Shown: piece by piece, positions 32,140 to 41,863 of the stretch
How the letters are laid out: each line of letters opens with the position of its first letter
How positions within the stretch are numbered: position 1 is the first letter of the stretch
DNA from: Deltaproteobacteria bacterium
GTDB lineage: Bacteria; Desulfobacterota; Desulfomonilia; UBA1062
DNA: 64,000 nt
NCBI GenBank assembly: GCA_018433085.1
Contig: JAHDRW010000008.1
Coordinates: forward strand, 248,001 to 312,000
Direction: 5' to 3'
Notes under the pieces: generated by a model
What the model was told of the DNA's origin: nothing
What the model saw: only the letters and a program-made list of their open reading frames with translations
Databases searched by the model: none
Program-made: the position numbers and the translations under genes

Positions 32140-34586
32140 TCCTTTTCTTGAGCCACCTGTCCGGTGAGGGTCTGAACCGCCTTGACCGCCTCCACGCCGT
32201 CCTTTGCATAGTAGGCTTCGATGGAATCCGCATAGGCCTTCGTCACCACGGCCCCGCCCACCAGAAAGGGGCATGAGAGCCCGGCTTCTCGGGCCTGCCG
32301 GATGATGTCCTTCATGCGCACCATGGTCGTGGTCATGAGCGCAGAGAGGCCCACCACCTGGGGTTCATGCCGGATGATGGCGTCGATGATCTCCCGGTCC
32401 GGGACGTCCTTGCCCAGATCGATCACCTGGAACCCGTAGTTCTTCAGCATGAGCGAGACAATGTTCTTGCCGATGTCATGGATGTCGTCCTTGACGGTCG
32501 CAAGGATCACGGTGCCTTTCGCCACCGGGCATGCATCCGCGGCCTCGAGCAGCGGCTGAAGGTGTTCGAACCCGCCCTTCATGGCCTCTGCGCTCGCGAT
32601 GAGCTGGGGCAGGAAATAGACCTTCCTCTCGTAGAGCTCCCCCACCTCCTGAATGGCCGGGACCATGGCCGAGTCGACGAGTTGCTGGGGTGACACGCCT
32701 CCCGCTACGGCCTGGTCGATCAGGTCTCTGATCTCGTCCCGGGACCCGTCGATCACGGCGTCGTATACCCTCTGGCCGGGCGATCGGTCTTTCTCCTGCT
32801 CCCGGACGGGTGCCTCCGGGCGTTTCGACTCCCCGCCCTTTCCCCCGGACGTGCCCGCATGCGCGATATACTCCCTGGCCTGGGGGTCGCGGTTCATGAG
32901 CACATCGGATGCACGCTTGACCTGCATGAACTCTTCACCCATGGGATTGGCGATTGCCAGGCTGAGCCCGCAGGACGAGGCCATGGCCAGAAAAGCCGAA
33001 TTTATCCACCTGCGCTCCGGCAGCCCGAAGGACACGTTTGACAGCCCCAGGACGGTACGCACGCCGTATTCGTCCGAGCACCATCTGAGGGTGGCCAGCG
33101 TTTCCTTTGCCGCACCTGGATCGGCCGATACCGCCATGGTGAGCGCGTCCACCACGATATCGTCTTTCGTGAATCCGTAGCCTTGAGCCCGTGCATGGAT
33201 ATCCCGGACGATCTTCTGGCGCTCCGGAGAGCTCCGGGGAAGCCTCTTCCCGGTCAGGGGAAGGAGGATGAACATGGCCCCGTAGCGGGCCGCGGTTTCC
33301 AGGAGCCTCTCAATCTTGTGCTCCTCGCCGGAGATGGAATTGATGAGCGCGCGGCCGGGATAGACCCGCAACGCCTTCTCGATGGCCCCCGGCACCGAGG
33401 AGTCGATACAGACCGGGGCGTCGGACGACACCGCCAGCGTCTTGACCACCTCTCTGAGGGTCTGTTCCTCGTCGATTCCGGGCATGCCCACGTTTACATC
33501 CAGCAGAGAGGCGCCTTTTCTGACCTGTTCCTGGGCGAATTTCTTGACCAGGGTCATCCGACCCGAGAGCAGCTCTTCCTGGAGATCCTTTTTGCCGGTG
33601 GGGTTGATGCGCTCTCCGATGATGAGAGGCGGGCCTTGCCGGTCCAGACACACGGATCTGCGTGCGGAGCTCAACACCGCGGGCACGCCTTCCCTGATTT
33701 CCCCGGCCTTCAGGCTCTGGGCCTCTTCATGAAGCATGCGGATATGTTCCGGGGTGGTCCCGCAGCACCCTCCCAGAAACTTCACGCCCGCTGATGCGAA
33801 CTCTTCAGCAAACCCCGCAAACTCCTCAGCGGACATGGGAAAGAAGGTTTCTCCCCCCCGAAGGACCGGCAGGCCCGCGTTGGGCTTGGCCACCAGAGGA
33901 ACCTTCGCGTAGGGCGCCATTGCCCTGATCAGCGGGATCATCCCTTCAGGGCCCGTGGAGCAATTGCACCCTACCGCATCGGCCCCCAGCGCCTGGAGCG
34001 TGACGAGAGCCGAGACCGGGTCGGTGCCGTTCAATGTACGCCCGGCCGACTCATAGGTCATGGTGACCATGGTGTAGGCGTCGGTCAGCTCCCGAACCGC
34101 GATCAGCGCGGCCCGGGCCTCCTGGATATCGACCACGGTCTCGATCACCAGGAGATCCACCCCTCCTTCCAGAAGGCTGCGGACCTGTTCCTTGTACGCG
34201 GCTACCGCATCCTCGAAGCCGAGGTCCCCGAAAGGCTCCACGAACCTTCCCGTGGATCCCATATCCCCGGCCACGAGGCAGGCCTCTCCCACCGCCTGCC
34301 GGGCCAGCCGGACCAGGTCCCTGTTGATCTGATAGACATCCTCCCCTGCCCCATACTGGGCGAGCTTGTACCGGTTTGCCCCGAAGGTGGCCGCGTAGAC
34401 GATATCCGCCCCAGCCTCCCGGTAGCCCCGGTGCACCGCCTTGATGCTCTCCGGGTTCTGCAGACACCACAGCTCCGGGCAGGCACCACCGGGCATGCCG
34501 CGGGCCTGCAGCTGGGTCCCGGTCGCCCCGTCCAGGATCACGAGCCGCGCTGTTTCCTTCCCCTCGATTCGCTCTTTGTTTTTCAC
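32136..34586 (-). CDS. metH: cobalamin-dependent methionine synthase lacking the reactivation domain
   Basis: An 816-residue MetH. Domain 1 (~15-290) binds homocysteine and zinc (GCNCSTGPEG, GGCCGTTPEH). Domain 2 (~320-570) binds methyltetrahydrofolate (IIGERINPTGKKD, LLDVNVGMPG). Domain 3 (~605-816) has the cap and B12-binding motif DIHDIGKNIV. The protein stops after the B12 domain; the AdoMet reactivation domain of E. coli MetH is absent. That function is likely supplied by the protein encoded just upstream (34583), which overlaps it by four bases. Confidence 0.92.
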   Translation of the reverse strand: MKNKERIEGKETARLVILDGATGTQLQARGMPGGACPELWCLQNPESIKAVHRGYREAGADIVYAATFGANRYKLAQYGAGEDVYQINRDLVRLARQAVGEACLVAGDMGSTGRFVEPFGDLGFEDAVAAYKEQVRSLLEGGVDLLVIETVVDIQEARAALIAVRELTDAYTMVTMTYESAGRTLNGTDPVSALVTLQALGADAVGCNCSTGPEGMIPLIRAMAPYAKVPLVAKPNAGLPVLRGGETFFPMSAEEFAGFAEEFASAGVKFLGGCCGTTPEHIRMLHEEAQSLKAGEIREGVPAVLSSARRSVCLDRQGPPLIIGERINPTGKKDLQEELLSGRMTLVKKFAQEQVRKGASLLDVNVGMPGIDEEQTLREVVKTLAVSSDAPVCIDSSVPGAIEKALRVYPGRALINSISGEEHKIERLLETAARYGAMFILLPLTGKRLPRSSPERQKIVRDIHARAQGYGFTKDDIVVDALTMAVSADPGAAKETLATLRWCSDEYGVRTVLGLSNVSFGLPERRWINSAFLAMASSCGLSLAIANPMGEEFMQVKRASDVLMNRDPQAREYIAHAGTSGGKGGESKRPEAPVREQEKDRSPGQRVYDAVIDGSRDEIRDLIDQAVAGGVSPQQLVDSAMVPAIQEVGELYERKVYFLPQLIASAEAMKGGFEHLQPLLEAADACPVAKGTVILATVKDDIHDIGKNIVSLMLKNYGFQVIDLGKDVPDREIIDAIIRHEPQVVGLSALMTTTMVRMKDIIRQAREAGLSCPFLVGGAVVTKAYADSIEAYYAKDGVEAVKAVQTLTGQVAQEKD

Positions 34587-35236
34587 TGGCCCTTGCCTCC
34601 GTCTTCCAGCTTCACCTTCCTGATCCCCGCAATCGCCGTCACGGATTTTTCAGGCAGAAGAATACATGAATCGGTTATGTTCACACCGATTTCGCCCAGC
34701 CTCAGCCGCTCGTACATGATCCTCTGATTCTCCAGATCGAAATCCCCGTACCCTGCGGAGAAACGCCTGGGGGTCACCTCCAGGCCCTCCCGCCTCACCT
34801 GCTGACCGATGCAGGCGGATATCCAGTCCAGTGCGCTGTCGGTCATCTCGCTCGCCGCTGCATCGAGCACCACGGCCCGGGCAAGGTTTCCTCCTGCGGA
34901 GCACGAGCGGATCTCGTCCATGATCCGATCACCGGCCGTCGCCCCCATGAGGAGGACCTTGCGGGACTCGGAAAGCATCCGGGCAAGCCCTACACTCCTG
35001 AGCACATCCCCTGTCTCCAGCGCAATTTCACCATCCGGGCCCACGTCCGCCGGAAGGACGAGGGCGGAGCCCTTGAGCTCGACCATGCCGGCGGCATCTT
35101 CCAGAACAGCATCCATCTCCCGCCGCTGCCCGGGCCCGAACTGCGTGTGTGCCCTGCGATAACCCAGACGACGATAGACCGCATCGGCGGGCATATCCAG
35201 ATGGATGGCGTGGAAAAAAACCGGATCTCTCACCAT
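34583..35236 (-). CDS. stand-alone methionine synthase reactivation-domain-like protein
   Basis: About 217 residues from the ATG at 35236; a TTG at 35272 would add 12 residues and neither start has a good ribosome binding site. RRFSAGYGDFDLENQ and LLPEKSVTAIAGI are hallmarks of the MetH activation domain, which binds S-adenosylmethionine during reductive remethylation of cob(II)alamin. VFFHAIHLDMPADAVYRRLGY is the usual opening of free-standing versions. It overlaps metH by four bases, so a split MetH is likely. Confidence 0.78.
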   Translation of the reverse strand: MVRDPVFFHAIHLDMPADAVYRRLGYRRAHTQFGPGQRREMDAVLEDAAGMVELKGSALVLPADVGPDGEIALETGDVLRSVGLARMLSESRKVLLMGATAGDRIMDEIRSCSAGGNLARAVVLDAAASEMTDSALDWISACIGQQVRREGLEVTPRRFSAGYGDFDLENQRIMYERLRLGEIGVNITDSCILLPEKSVTAIAGIRKVKLEDGGKGQ

Positions 35237-35421
35237 CTGCTCAGATCTAGTCAGAAATCGCTCAAGTTTCAAGCCATTCTTTTTTCCCGTGTGCCTTTTT
35301 TACTCAAGAACAGGACAACAAATTCCTTGCTCTCATTCCCGGTATCCCTGTATCTATCGGGGGAGTTCCGGTAGGCAAATCACCGATGGAACAAGGAAAA
35401 TATCTTGGTAACTTGCTTGTA

Positions 35422-35450
35422 TTATGATAACATCATAACACACTCTGTGT
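35422..35450. promoter_or_regulatory. two inverted repeats upstream of the acyl-CoA ligase gene
   Basis: TTATGAT-AAC-ATCATAA (35422-35438) has perfect 7-bp arms. It is followed immediately by ACACA-CTC-TGTGT. Both lie 20-50 bases before the start codon at 35471, in a short AT-rich patch of an otherwise GC-rich region, so they look like operator sites over the promoter. Confidence 0.5.
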
Positions 35451-35470
35451 ATTAACGACCGGGGGTTCGC

Positions 35471-36931
35471 ATGGATCTTACGAGGCTTTTTTTCCCGCGC
35501 ACGATTGCGGTGATCGGGGCATCTCCCCATCTGGGGGGAGGGAAGCTCCCCTATTATCAGGTTATCCAGCTCGCCGGATACACGGGCAGACTCTATCCGG
35601 TGAACCCGAAATATCAGGACATCGGCGGGGCAAAGGTATATGCCTCGCTCGACGATATTCCCGAGCCCGTCGATCTGGCCATAGCATCCGTCCCTGCCAA
35701 GCTCGCGCTCGAAACCGTGGAGAGCGCAGCCCGGAACAAGGTAAAGTTCCTCCATTTCTTCACCTCCGGGTTCTCCGAGGTCGGCAACCGGAAGCTCGAA
35801 GAGGACATGCTCAAGGCAGCCCGCAAGGGCGGGACCAGGATCATCGGCCCCAATTGCATCGGGATACACTGCACGCAGTCAGGGATAACCTGCGATCTGC
35901 CCAAAAGCCCCATGAAAGGGGTGGGAAACGTCGCATTCCTGGGACAGTCGGGGGGCATGACCCACAACTTCATGCGCATGGCCCACTCACGCTACCTGGA
36001 GCTGAACAAGGTGGTGTCCTACGGCAATCAGATAGACCTGAGGGTAGAGGACTATCTCGACTACTTCGCGGATGACGATACCATCGGCGTGGTGTCCGCA
36101 TATATCGAAGACATCAAGGACATGGGCCGCTTCCTGAAGGTTCTGCGGAAGACGACCGCCCGCAAGCCCGTCATCGTCCTGAAGGGAGGGTCCACCGAAC
36201 AGGGGGCACACGCAGCTGCGTCCCACACCGGGGCCATGGCCGCCCGACAGGACCTGTGGTCTTCGGTCATGCGACAGCACGGCTGCATCGAAGCGGATAA
36301 TTTCGAGCACATGGTTGATCTTACCATGATGGCCGTCGCCTTCCGGGTGCCCGGCGGAAACCGTCTCGGGTTCCTGGGCGCAGGAGGGGGAACCTCGGTG
36401 CTCTTTACGGATCTCGCAGCCCGGCATGGGCTCGCTCTCCCGGAGCTCGACAGCCGGGTTCAGGAGAAAATCGGGCTGAAGATCAGCAACGTGAACACGA
36501 GCACCGCCAACCCCGTCGATCTGGGCTTCTACGGCTTCGATTTCACCATCATGGGATACACCGTCGAGGCCATGGCTCAGGACGACGCTATTGACGTCAT
36601 CATCCCCTACTTCTCCCTCGATTTCATCACCTCGTTCCAGAGCGACCAGGTGGAAAGCGGCCCCCATGCCATCGTGGAGGCGTTTCGGAAGACGGACAAG
36701 CCCGTGGTGCCCATCCTTTCCCGATTTACGGAGAACATGATCGACATCGAAAAGGTCCGCATCCGGATCACCGAACTGTTCCGCAAGGCAGGGCTCGCGG
36801 TATACAACACCCCGCAGGACGCCATTGCATCCATAAGCGGCGTTCTCGAATGGAAAAGGTACGCCCGGCGGCTCGCCGCCGGGGAAACGCCTTCGTCCAA
36901 GCCGCAGCTTGTGGAGGGAGGCAAGGGATGA
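35471..36931 (+). CDS. NDP-forming acyl-CoA ligase, alpha (CoA-binding) subunit
   Basis: A 486-residue protein of the acetate-CoA ligase (ADP-forming) alpha family. Residues ~1-135 bind CoA (RTIAVIGASPH, LYPVNPKY, GPNCIGI). The succinyl-CoA-synthetase-like domain follows (VAFLGQSGGM), and ASHTGAMA contains the phospho-histidine. The ATP-grasp beta subunit needed for activity is not in the window, so a distant partner is required. Family members make ATP from acyl-CoA or activate organic acids. It overlaps the ketopantoate reductase gene by four bases. Confidence 0.85.
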   Translation: MDLTRLFFPRTIAVIGASPHLGGGKLPYYQVIQLAGYTGRLYPVNPKYQDIGGAKVYASLDDIPEPVDLAIASVPAKLALETVESAARNKVKFLHFFTSGFSEVGNRKLEEDMLKAARKGGTRIIGPNCIGIHCTQSGITCDLPKSPMKGVGNVAFLGQSGGMTHNFMRMAHSRYLELNKVVSYGNQIDLRVEDYLDYFADDDTIGVVSAYIEDIKDMGRFLKVLRKTTARKPVIVLKGGSTEQGAHAAASHTGAMAARQDLWSSVMRQHGCIEADNFEHMVDLTMMAVAFRVPGGNRLGFLGAGGGTSVLFTDLAARHGLALPELDSRVQEKIGLKISNVNTSTANPVDLGFYGFDFTIMGYTVEAMAQDDAIDVIIPYFSLDFITSFQSDQVESGPHAIVEAFRKTDKPVVPILSRFTENMIDIEKVRIRITELFRKAGLAVYNTPQDAIASISGVLEWKRYARRLAAGETPSSKPQLVEGGKG

Positions 36932-37872
36932 ACTACCTCGTCATGGGTGCAGGCGCCCTTGGGAGTGTCTTCGGGGGCCTGTTGGCCGAGAAGGGGCACG
37001 ACGTCGCCTTCGTGGGCATCGACGATCATCTGAAGGCCATGCAGGACAGGGGACTCACCGTCCGGGGCATCTGGGGGGATCACGTGGTCCCCGAGGTCAG
37101 GGCCTTCTGCGGCGTGCAGGGGCTTGAGGGGGTCTTCGATATCGTGCTCCTGAGCGTAAAGTCCTATCACACCTCCCGGGTGATTCAGCAGGCCCTGCCC
37201 TTCATGCATGACGACACCCTGGTATTTTCGATCCAGAACGGCCTGGGGAACTGGGAATCGATCGCGCGGGTCGTGGGATGGAACCGGACCGTGGGGGCGC
37301 GGGTGATCTTCGGGGCGGAGATCGAGGAGCCGGGCGTTGCGCGCGTCACGGTCTACGCGGACAAGGTGTTGCTGGGAAGTCCCTCGGGCGACGTGCCCGA
37401 AGAGAAAATCCAGGAGGTCTCGGACGATCTCAACAAGGCCGGCATCCCTACTGCATTGAGCAAACACATCGAGTCGTCCCTGTGGGGCAAGGTCCTCTAC
37501 AACTGCTCGCTGAACGCCCTGGGCGCGATCCTGAACGTGCCGTACGGGCATCTGGAAACCGTGCCCGAGCTGCGTGGAACCCTGCGTCGGATCATCTCCG
37601 AGATCTTTGCCGTGGCCAAGGCCAAGGGGGTGGCGCTTCCCTATGCGGGACCGGAGGAGTACTACCGGTTTCTCATGGAAGAGCAGCTTCCGCCCACCGC
37701 GGCCCACCGGTCGTCCATGCTCCAGGACCTGGACCGGGGGAACCTGACGGAGATCGATGCCCTAAACGGCGCCATCGTGCGCTATGGCAAGGATCTCTCG
37801 GTACCCACGCCCGCAAACGAGGTCATCACGGCCATCATCAAGGGCGTGGAGGTGAGGAGCGCGGGGGCCTGA
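36928..37872 (+). CDS. 2-dehydropantoate 2-reductase family protein (ApbA/PanE)
   Basis: A 314-residue NADPH-dependent reductase. The Rossmann motif YLVMGAGALGSVFGGLL opens the protein, and SIQNGLGN, SLWGKVLYNCSLNALGA (catalytic Lys region) and SSMLQDLDRGNLTEIDALNG are PanE signatures. The family step is ketopantoate to pantoate in CoA synthesis, but paralogues reduce other 2-oxo acids. Overlap with the acyl-CoA ligase gene means the two are co-translated, so a non-pantothenate role is possible. Confidence 0.86.
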   Translation: MNYLVMGAGALGSVFGGLLAEKGHDVAFVGIDDHLKAMQDRGLTVRGIWGDHVVPEVRAFCGVQGLEGVFDIVLLSVKSYHTSRVIQQALPFMHDDTLVFSIQNGLGNWESIARVVGWNRTVGARVIFGAEIEEPGVARVTVYADKVLLGSPSGDVPEEKIQEVSDDLNKAGIPTALSKHIESSLWGKVLYNCSLNALGAILNVPYGHLETVPELRGTLRRIISEIFAVAKAKGVALPYAGPEEYYRFLMEEQLPPTAAHRSSMLQDLDRGNLTEIDALNGAIVRYGKDLSVPTPANEVITAIIKGVEVRSAGA

Positions 37873-38035
37873 TCCCTTCAGGAACGTCCCGGAAGCCCGC
37901 CATCCAGGCAGTCATGCAATAACCGTCGCCTCCTGACCCTTGTGCCTGTCCGTTTGCTTACCACCGCGGGCAGATTAAAAATTCCCTGAACGCGGAAGGG
38001 CCAGGAATCAGAAAAAGACCCGTCTGTTCGCCTGA

Positions 38036-39418
38036 TTATTCCCGGCCGGTTCCTGTCCCTGACTCCTGTGCAGGGGGTGTACCGTGCCCGGTTGCGCGCC
38101 TGATCTCCCGGTACATGGTCAGATCGAGCCCATCCCAGGCACAGGGAAGGAGGGTATTGTTGTGGAACAGGGGGTCCCCGGCCAGGGGATACCTGCTGAC
38201 CCGGCAGGCCGCGTCCCACATACCGGTCCCGGGAAGGGGCGAATATTCGGTGATGACCGGTCTGGCGCCCGATCTCCTGACGAACTCTACGGCATCGAGG
38301 ACCTCCCGCGCATGCTGGCCCGGCAGGCCGCAGAGGATATACACACCGATGTCCGCGGGGTCGAATCCCGCGCGGGAAAGGTTCTCCAGTGCCCGCATGA
38401 ACTCGTCGTTGGAGACCTTTCCACCGGTCTTTTCCTGCTGAGCAGGATCCGATGTCTCCAGGCCGAGCCGTATGGTGGCGAACCCGCTTTCTTTCATGGC
38501 TGCAGCCACCTCCGGGCTCAGGTACCGGACGTGCAGGGCATTGGGACAGTGAAATCGGACGTTCAGCCGCCTCCGGACGATCTCCCGCATGAGCGGCAGG
38601 GCAAGCCTCCCGCTCCGGAAGAGAAAGGCGTCGTCATACAGGGCGAAATCGTCCACCCGGTGGCGGCGGTGCCAGTGCTCGACCTCGTCGGCCACCTTAT
38701 GCGGATCTCTCATGCGCATACCGGGCGTAAGCAGGTGTGAGGCGCAGTAGGTACAGCGGTACGGGCACCCCCGGGAGGTCTGGATGCAGACATACCTCAA
38801 GGGCTCCACGAGATCGAACAGGGGATAGGGGAGGCTGTCGAGATCGCCCATGTCCGGGTAATACTCCGGGCTTGCCCCCCAGAGCCTGCCGAGCACCCGC
38901 AAAACCTCAAGCTCGCCTTCTCCGCACAGGACATGGTCCGCGCCCGCCTTTTCCCTGGCGTGGCCGCTGCACAGGGTCGCATAGATCCCCCCCAGCAGAA
39001 CCGGTACCCCGGGGAAGGCCGCCCTCACGCACGTGATCGCCTCGTGCACCCCCGGATACCAGTAGGTCATACGGGAGGTGACCAGGATCGCATCCGGCCG
39101 TCCGACCAGCTCCAGATCATGACAAAACGCCTCCCTGCTGATGCCGTACCGGCCGTATCGACGGGGGAATCCGTTCAGGGGCGCGGGAGATTCCACGATC
39201 TGACGATAGAACTTTCCATGCCCGCCCGGATGCACCTTGGGGGTCTTCCCGCTCATCTGCTCGTGAGGCGCCTTCAGACAGTCCACCAAGAACACCTCAC
39301 ACCCGTTGGACCTCAGAAGCGCGCCCAGGGAGAGAAGACCCAGCGGTTTTGCCCACAGGTCGTACGCAGCAAAATCATAGATCCAGGGGTTGACCAAGAG
39401 TACCCGCTTTCCCTTCAT
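38036..39418 (-). CDS. B12-binding-domain radical SAM protein
   Basis: A 460-residue protein. Residues ~1-180 form a cobalamin-binding-like domain (VLLVNPWIYDFAAYD, PLGLLSLGALLRSNG). The radical SAM core has SRGCPYRCTYCASH, the CxxxCxxC site for the 4Fe-4S cluster. IRLGLETSD and LCGLPGQ are typical SAM-binding region features. The substrate cannot be read from sequence; relatives methylate or rearrange diverse molecules. The ATG at 39418 is the family-like start; the nearest GGAGG is about 11 bases away. Confidence 0.82.
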   Translation of the reverse strand: MKGKRVLLVNPWIYDFAAYDLWAKPLGLLSLGALLRSNGCEVFLVDCLKAPHEQMSGKTPKVHPGGHGKFYRQIVESPAPLNGFPRRYGRYGISREAFCHDLELVGRPDAILVTSRMTYWYPGVHEAITCVRAAFPGVPVLLGGIYATLCSGHAREKAGADHVLCGEGELEVLRVLGRLWGASPEYYPDMGDLDSLPYPLFDLVEPLRYVCIQTSRGCPYRCTYCASHLLTPGMRMRDPHKVADEVEHWHRRHRVDDFALYDDAFLFRSGRLALPLMREIVRRRLNVRFHCPNALHVRYLSPEVAAAMKESGFATIRLGLETSDPAQQEKTGGKVSNDEFMRALENLSRAGFDPADIGVYILCGLPGQHAREVLDAVEFVRRSGARPVITEYSPLPGTGMWDAACRVSRYPLAGDPLFHNNTLLPCAWDGLDLTMYREIRRATGHGTPPAQESGTGTGRE

Positions 39419-39668
39419 AGATCTTGTCGTTCCTCCACCCTCTTTCCACCATGGCCTTGGAATCGGCCAAGCCGGGATCTTACCTCCGCCTATCCATGGA
39501 TGGCAAGCCGTGGAAGGGAATTCAGGGCAACGGTCATGAGAGAGACTGAGCGGGCAGAGGTTCCGGGTCGATTTCCGGATCAAGCTTCTGCCGCTCTGTC
39601 AGGGGAAACAGCCCCAGAAGAGATTCAAGGCTTGACATATACTGTGTTTTCAATGTAATAGGAAAAAA

Positions 39669-40025
39669 ATGATCGTCAGGAAAGAAAAACGTGCATTCGA
39701 GAGAATCAACCTGGGAAGCCTGAGCGGGTCTGTCGAGCTCATGGAGATCGTGAAATCCGTTTCAGTCGTCAACGCCTCGGAAGAGGGTGTGTGCGTGGAC
39801 GGCGCGGATTTTCCGGTGGGCTCAGTGGTGCGTCTTGCCATCGGCTCACAGGAAGAGGAGCCGGACATCTCTCTGTACTGCAAGGTTGTCTGGGCGTCAC
39901 AGGGGGAGAACCCCGAGAAAAAGTCGGGGCTTCTTCTCCTGAATACGAACAAAATCCTCTTCCGGAAGGATCTGCTCTCGTTTGCGAGGCTGATCGACTC
40001 GGCCCGCAAACAGGCGGCCCCTTAG
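39669..40025 (+). CDS. PilZ-domain protein
   Basis: A 118-residue single-domain protein. RKEKRAFERIN near the N-terminus contains the RxxxR c-di-GMP-binding motif and VVNASEEGVCV the D/NxSxxG motif. A weak AGGA lies before the ATG. It likely binds c-di-GMP and acts through an unknown partner. It converges with moaA and overlaps its end by four bases. Confidence 0.8.
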   Translation: MIVRKEKRAFERINLGSLSGSVELMEIVKSVSVVNASEEGVCVDGADFPVGSVVRLAIGSQEEEPDISLYCKVVWASQGENPEKKSGLLLLNTNKILFRKDLLSFARLIDSARKQAAP

Positions 40026-41023
40026 CCCCCCAGGGAACTCATCAGCGTCCGGCATCCCTGTTCGGCTGCCGGGTGGCTTCCTGTGCAGAGGCGGTGGTTC
40101 AGGTTCTTCATCCTGACCCCTTCCTCGATGAGAAGTTCGAGTTCACCGTCTGAGATGCCCTGTCTCATGGGGATCCTCAGATCGAGTTCCTTTTCCGAAA
40201 AGAGGCACGGCCTCAGGCATCCGCTCGCCGTGATCCTGATGCGGTTGCATCTGCTGCAGAAGGAGTGTTCGCTCAATGCGCCGATGAGCCCGATAGTGCC
40301 CTGCGCCCCGCCGATCCGGTAAACCTGCGCCGGACCGTGTTTGTATTCGACCTTCTCAAGCGCGCCGAAGCGCTCCTCGATAATGTCCCGGATCTCGGGC
40401 GCCCCGATGAGCTCTCGTTCTCCATACTTGTTTGCACAACCCATGGGCATGAGCTCGATGAAACGCACCTCCACCGGAGAGTTCAAGGTCATCTCCGCGA
40501 ACGCGGGGATCTCATCGTCGTTGAACCCCCTGATGGCCACTACATTGACCTTTACCGGGGACAACCCGACGTCGAACGAGCGCCGGATCCCGGCAGTGAC
40601 CCGATCGAATGCGTCCACCCGTGTGATGTGCGAGAATTTTTCCCTGCTGAGGGTGTCCAGACTGATGTTCAACCGGTTCAATCCGGCCTTTTTCAGATCT
40701 TCCGCCAGGGACGACAACATCACCCCATTGGTGGTGAGCGAGAGATCCTTCAGTCCGTCGAGTTCCTTCAGTCTTCGGATGAACGGGATCAGACCCTTGC
40801 GCAGAAGCGGCTCGCCTCCGGTGATCCGGACCTTGTCCACTCCCCGGGAAACGCCGATGCGAACAATGCGCAGAAATTCTTCATACCGCATGATGTGCTC
40901 GTGAGGGATCCACTCCACCCCGGTTGCAGGCATGCAGTACCTGCACCGCAGGTTGCACCGGTCCGTGATGGAGAGCCTAAAGTACCGGATCTGTCGCTGA
41001 TGGTTGTCAATGAGGGGTTTCAT
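40022..41023 (-). CDS. moaA: GTP 3',8-cyclase (molybdenum cofactor biosynthesis)
   Basis: A 333-residue radical SAM enzyme making the first intermediate of molybdopterin from GTP. The N-terminal cluster motif is DRCNLRCRYC, and the second cluster is bound by C residues in HSFCSRCNRIRIT and GCLRPC. The protein ends in the conserved GG. ITGGEPLLR is typical. It overlaps the DUF364 gene by 17 bases. A ModE-like regulator also occurs in this window but far away. Confidence 0.95.
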   Translation of the reverse strand: MKPLIDNHQRQIRYFRLSITDRCNLRCRYCMPATGVEWIPHEHIMRYEEFLRIVRIGVSRGVDKVRITGGEPLLRKGLIPFIRRLKELDGLKDLSLTTNGVMLSSLAEDLKKAGLNRLNISLDTLSREKFSHITRVDAFDRVTAGIRRSFDVGLSPVKVNVVAIRGFNDDEIPAFAEMTLNSPVEVRFIELMPMGCANKYGERELIGAPEIRDIIEERFGALEKVEYKHGPAQVYRIGGAQGTIGLIGALSEHSFCSRCNRIRITASGCLRPCLFSEKELDLRIPMRQGISDGELELLIEEGVRMKNLNHRLCTGSHPAAEQGCRTLMSSLGG

Positions 41024-41771
41024 GTTTGATCTCCCTGATGATTTTTTTCATTGCTGCCTGTTTGTACAGAACCTGGGTCCCCCCTCCTTCCATAACAATA
41101 TCCAGAGCCTTTCCGGCATCGATCACCCGGCATCCGGCGAGAAAGGTCACGGGTGTGGGCGAAAATGCACGGGGGAGCATGGGGGTCGAGGGGCCCATGA
41201 GAATCACGGCCCGTGCTTCGCTCCTGCAGGCGAGAATGTCCGGAAGGCTCCCGTTGATGATCGATGTCGCGGTGACGATAGCGACATCAGCCCGGGAGAG
41301 ACAATCTTCCATGGCTTCCTGCGGTCGGATGCGCACATCCTCATGTCTGCGGTGCTCGAATATGTCGACCGTGCAGCCTTTTGCTTTGAGCATTGCAACC
41401 ACCGGGGCGATGAACCCTACCATGACCACCCTGTCGCCTTCACGAACGGCAACGGTTTCAAACACATCTTCCTCAACGCCGCTGTCTTCTTCCTGATTGC
41501 TCACGGCATTGACGGCAGCCAGGGCAATGGACCGGCCCAGGAGATCGCCTTTCAGCCCGAGATCGAGCAGATCGGACACCCGCGAGCCCTTGAGTGAACC
41601 GGCCTTGGAGAAAACCGTGCAACTCGCCTTTTCTTCCGGCAGGATATTGGCGCACAGCCCGACTCCCGAGCCCTCCACCTCGACCGCGATATACCCCAGG
41701 CCCAGCACCACCCTGCGGATTCTCTTCTGCTGTTTTCTCTCCGGTACTTCCCTGATGAGCTCGCTGAACAT
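41007..41771 (-). CDS. DUF364/DUF4213 putative heavy-metal chelation protein
   Basis: A 254-residue protein. The N-terminal part (RRVVLGLGYIAVEVEGSGVGL) matches DUF4213, and the C-terminal Rossmann-like part (VVMVGFIAPVVAMLKAKG, VIVTATSIINGSLPDIL, VILMGPSTPMLPRAF) matches DUF364. These proteins are named for putative metal chelation, without a firmly established function known to me; genes of this type often lie near molybdenum or metal genes. Cotranscribed with moaA. Confidence 0.8.
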   Translation of the reverse strand: MFSELIREVPERKQQKRIRRVVLGLGYIAVEVEGSGVGLCANILPEEKASCTVFSKAGSLKGSRVSDLLDLGLKGDLLGRSIALAAVNAVSNQEEDSGVEEDVFETVAVREGDRVVMVGFIAPVVAMLKAKGCTVDIFEHRRHEDVRIRPQEAMEDCLSRADVAIVTATSIINGSLPDILACRSEARAVILMGPSTPMLPRAFSPTPVTFLAGCRVIDAGKALDIVMEGGGTQVLYKQAAMKKIIREIKHETPH

Positions 41772-41863
41772 AAATTTGTTTGTAAGCCTTTTCGATATGC
41801 TTTGTCAAATATATGATGATCCTTATACAACAAAGAACGGGCAAATGATGGGTTCTTCAGCCT

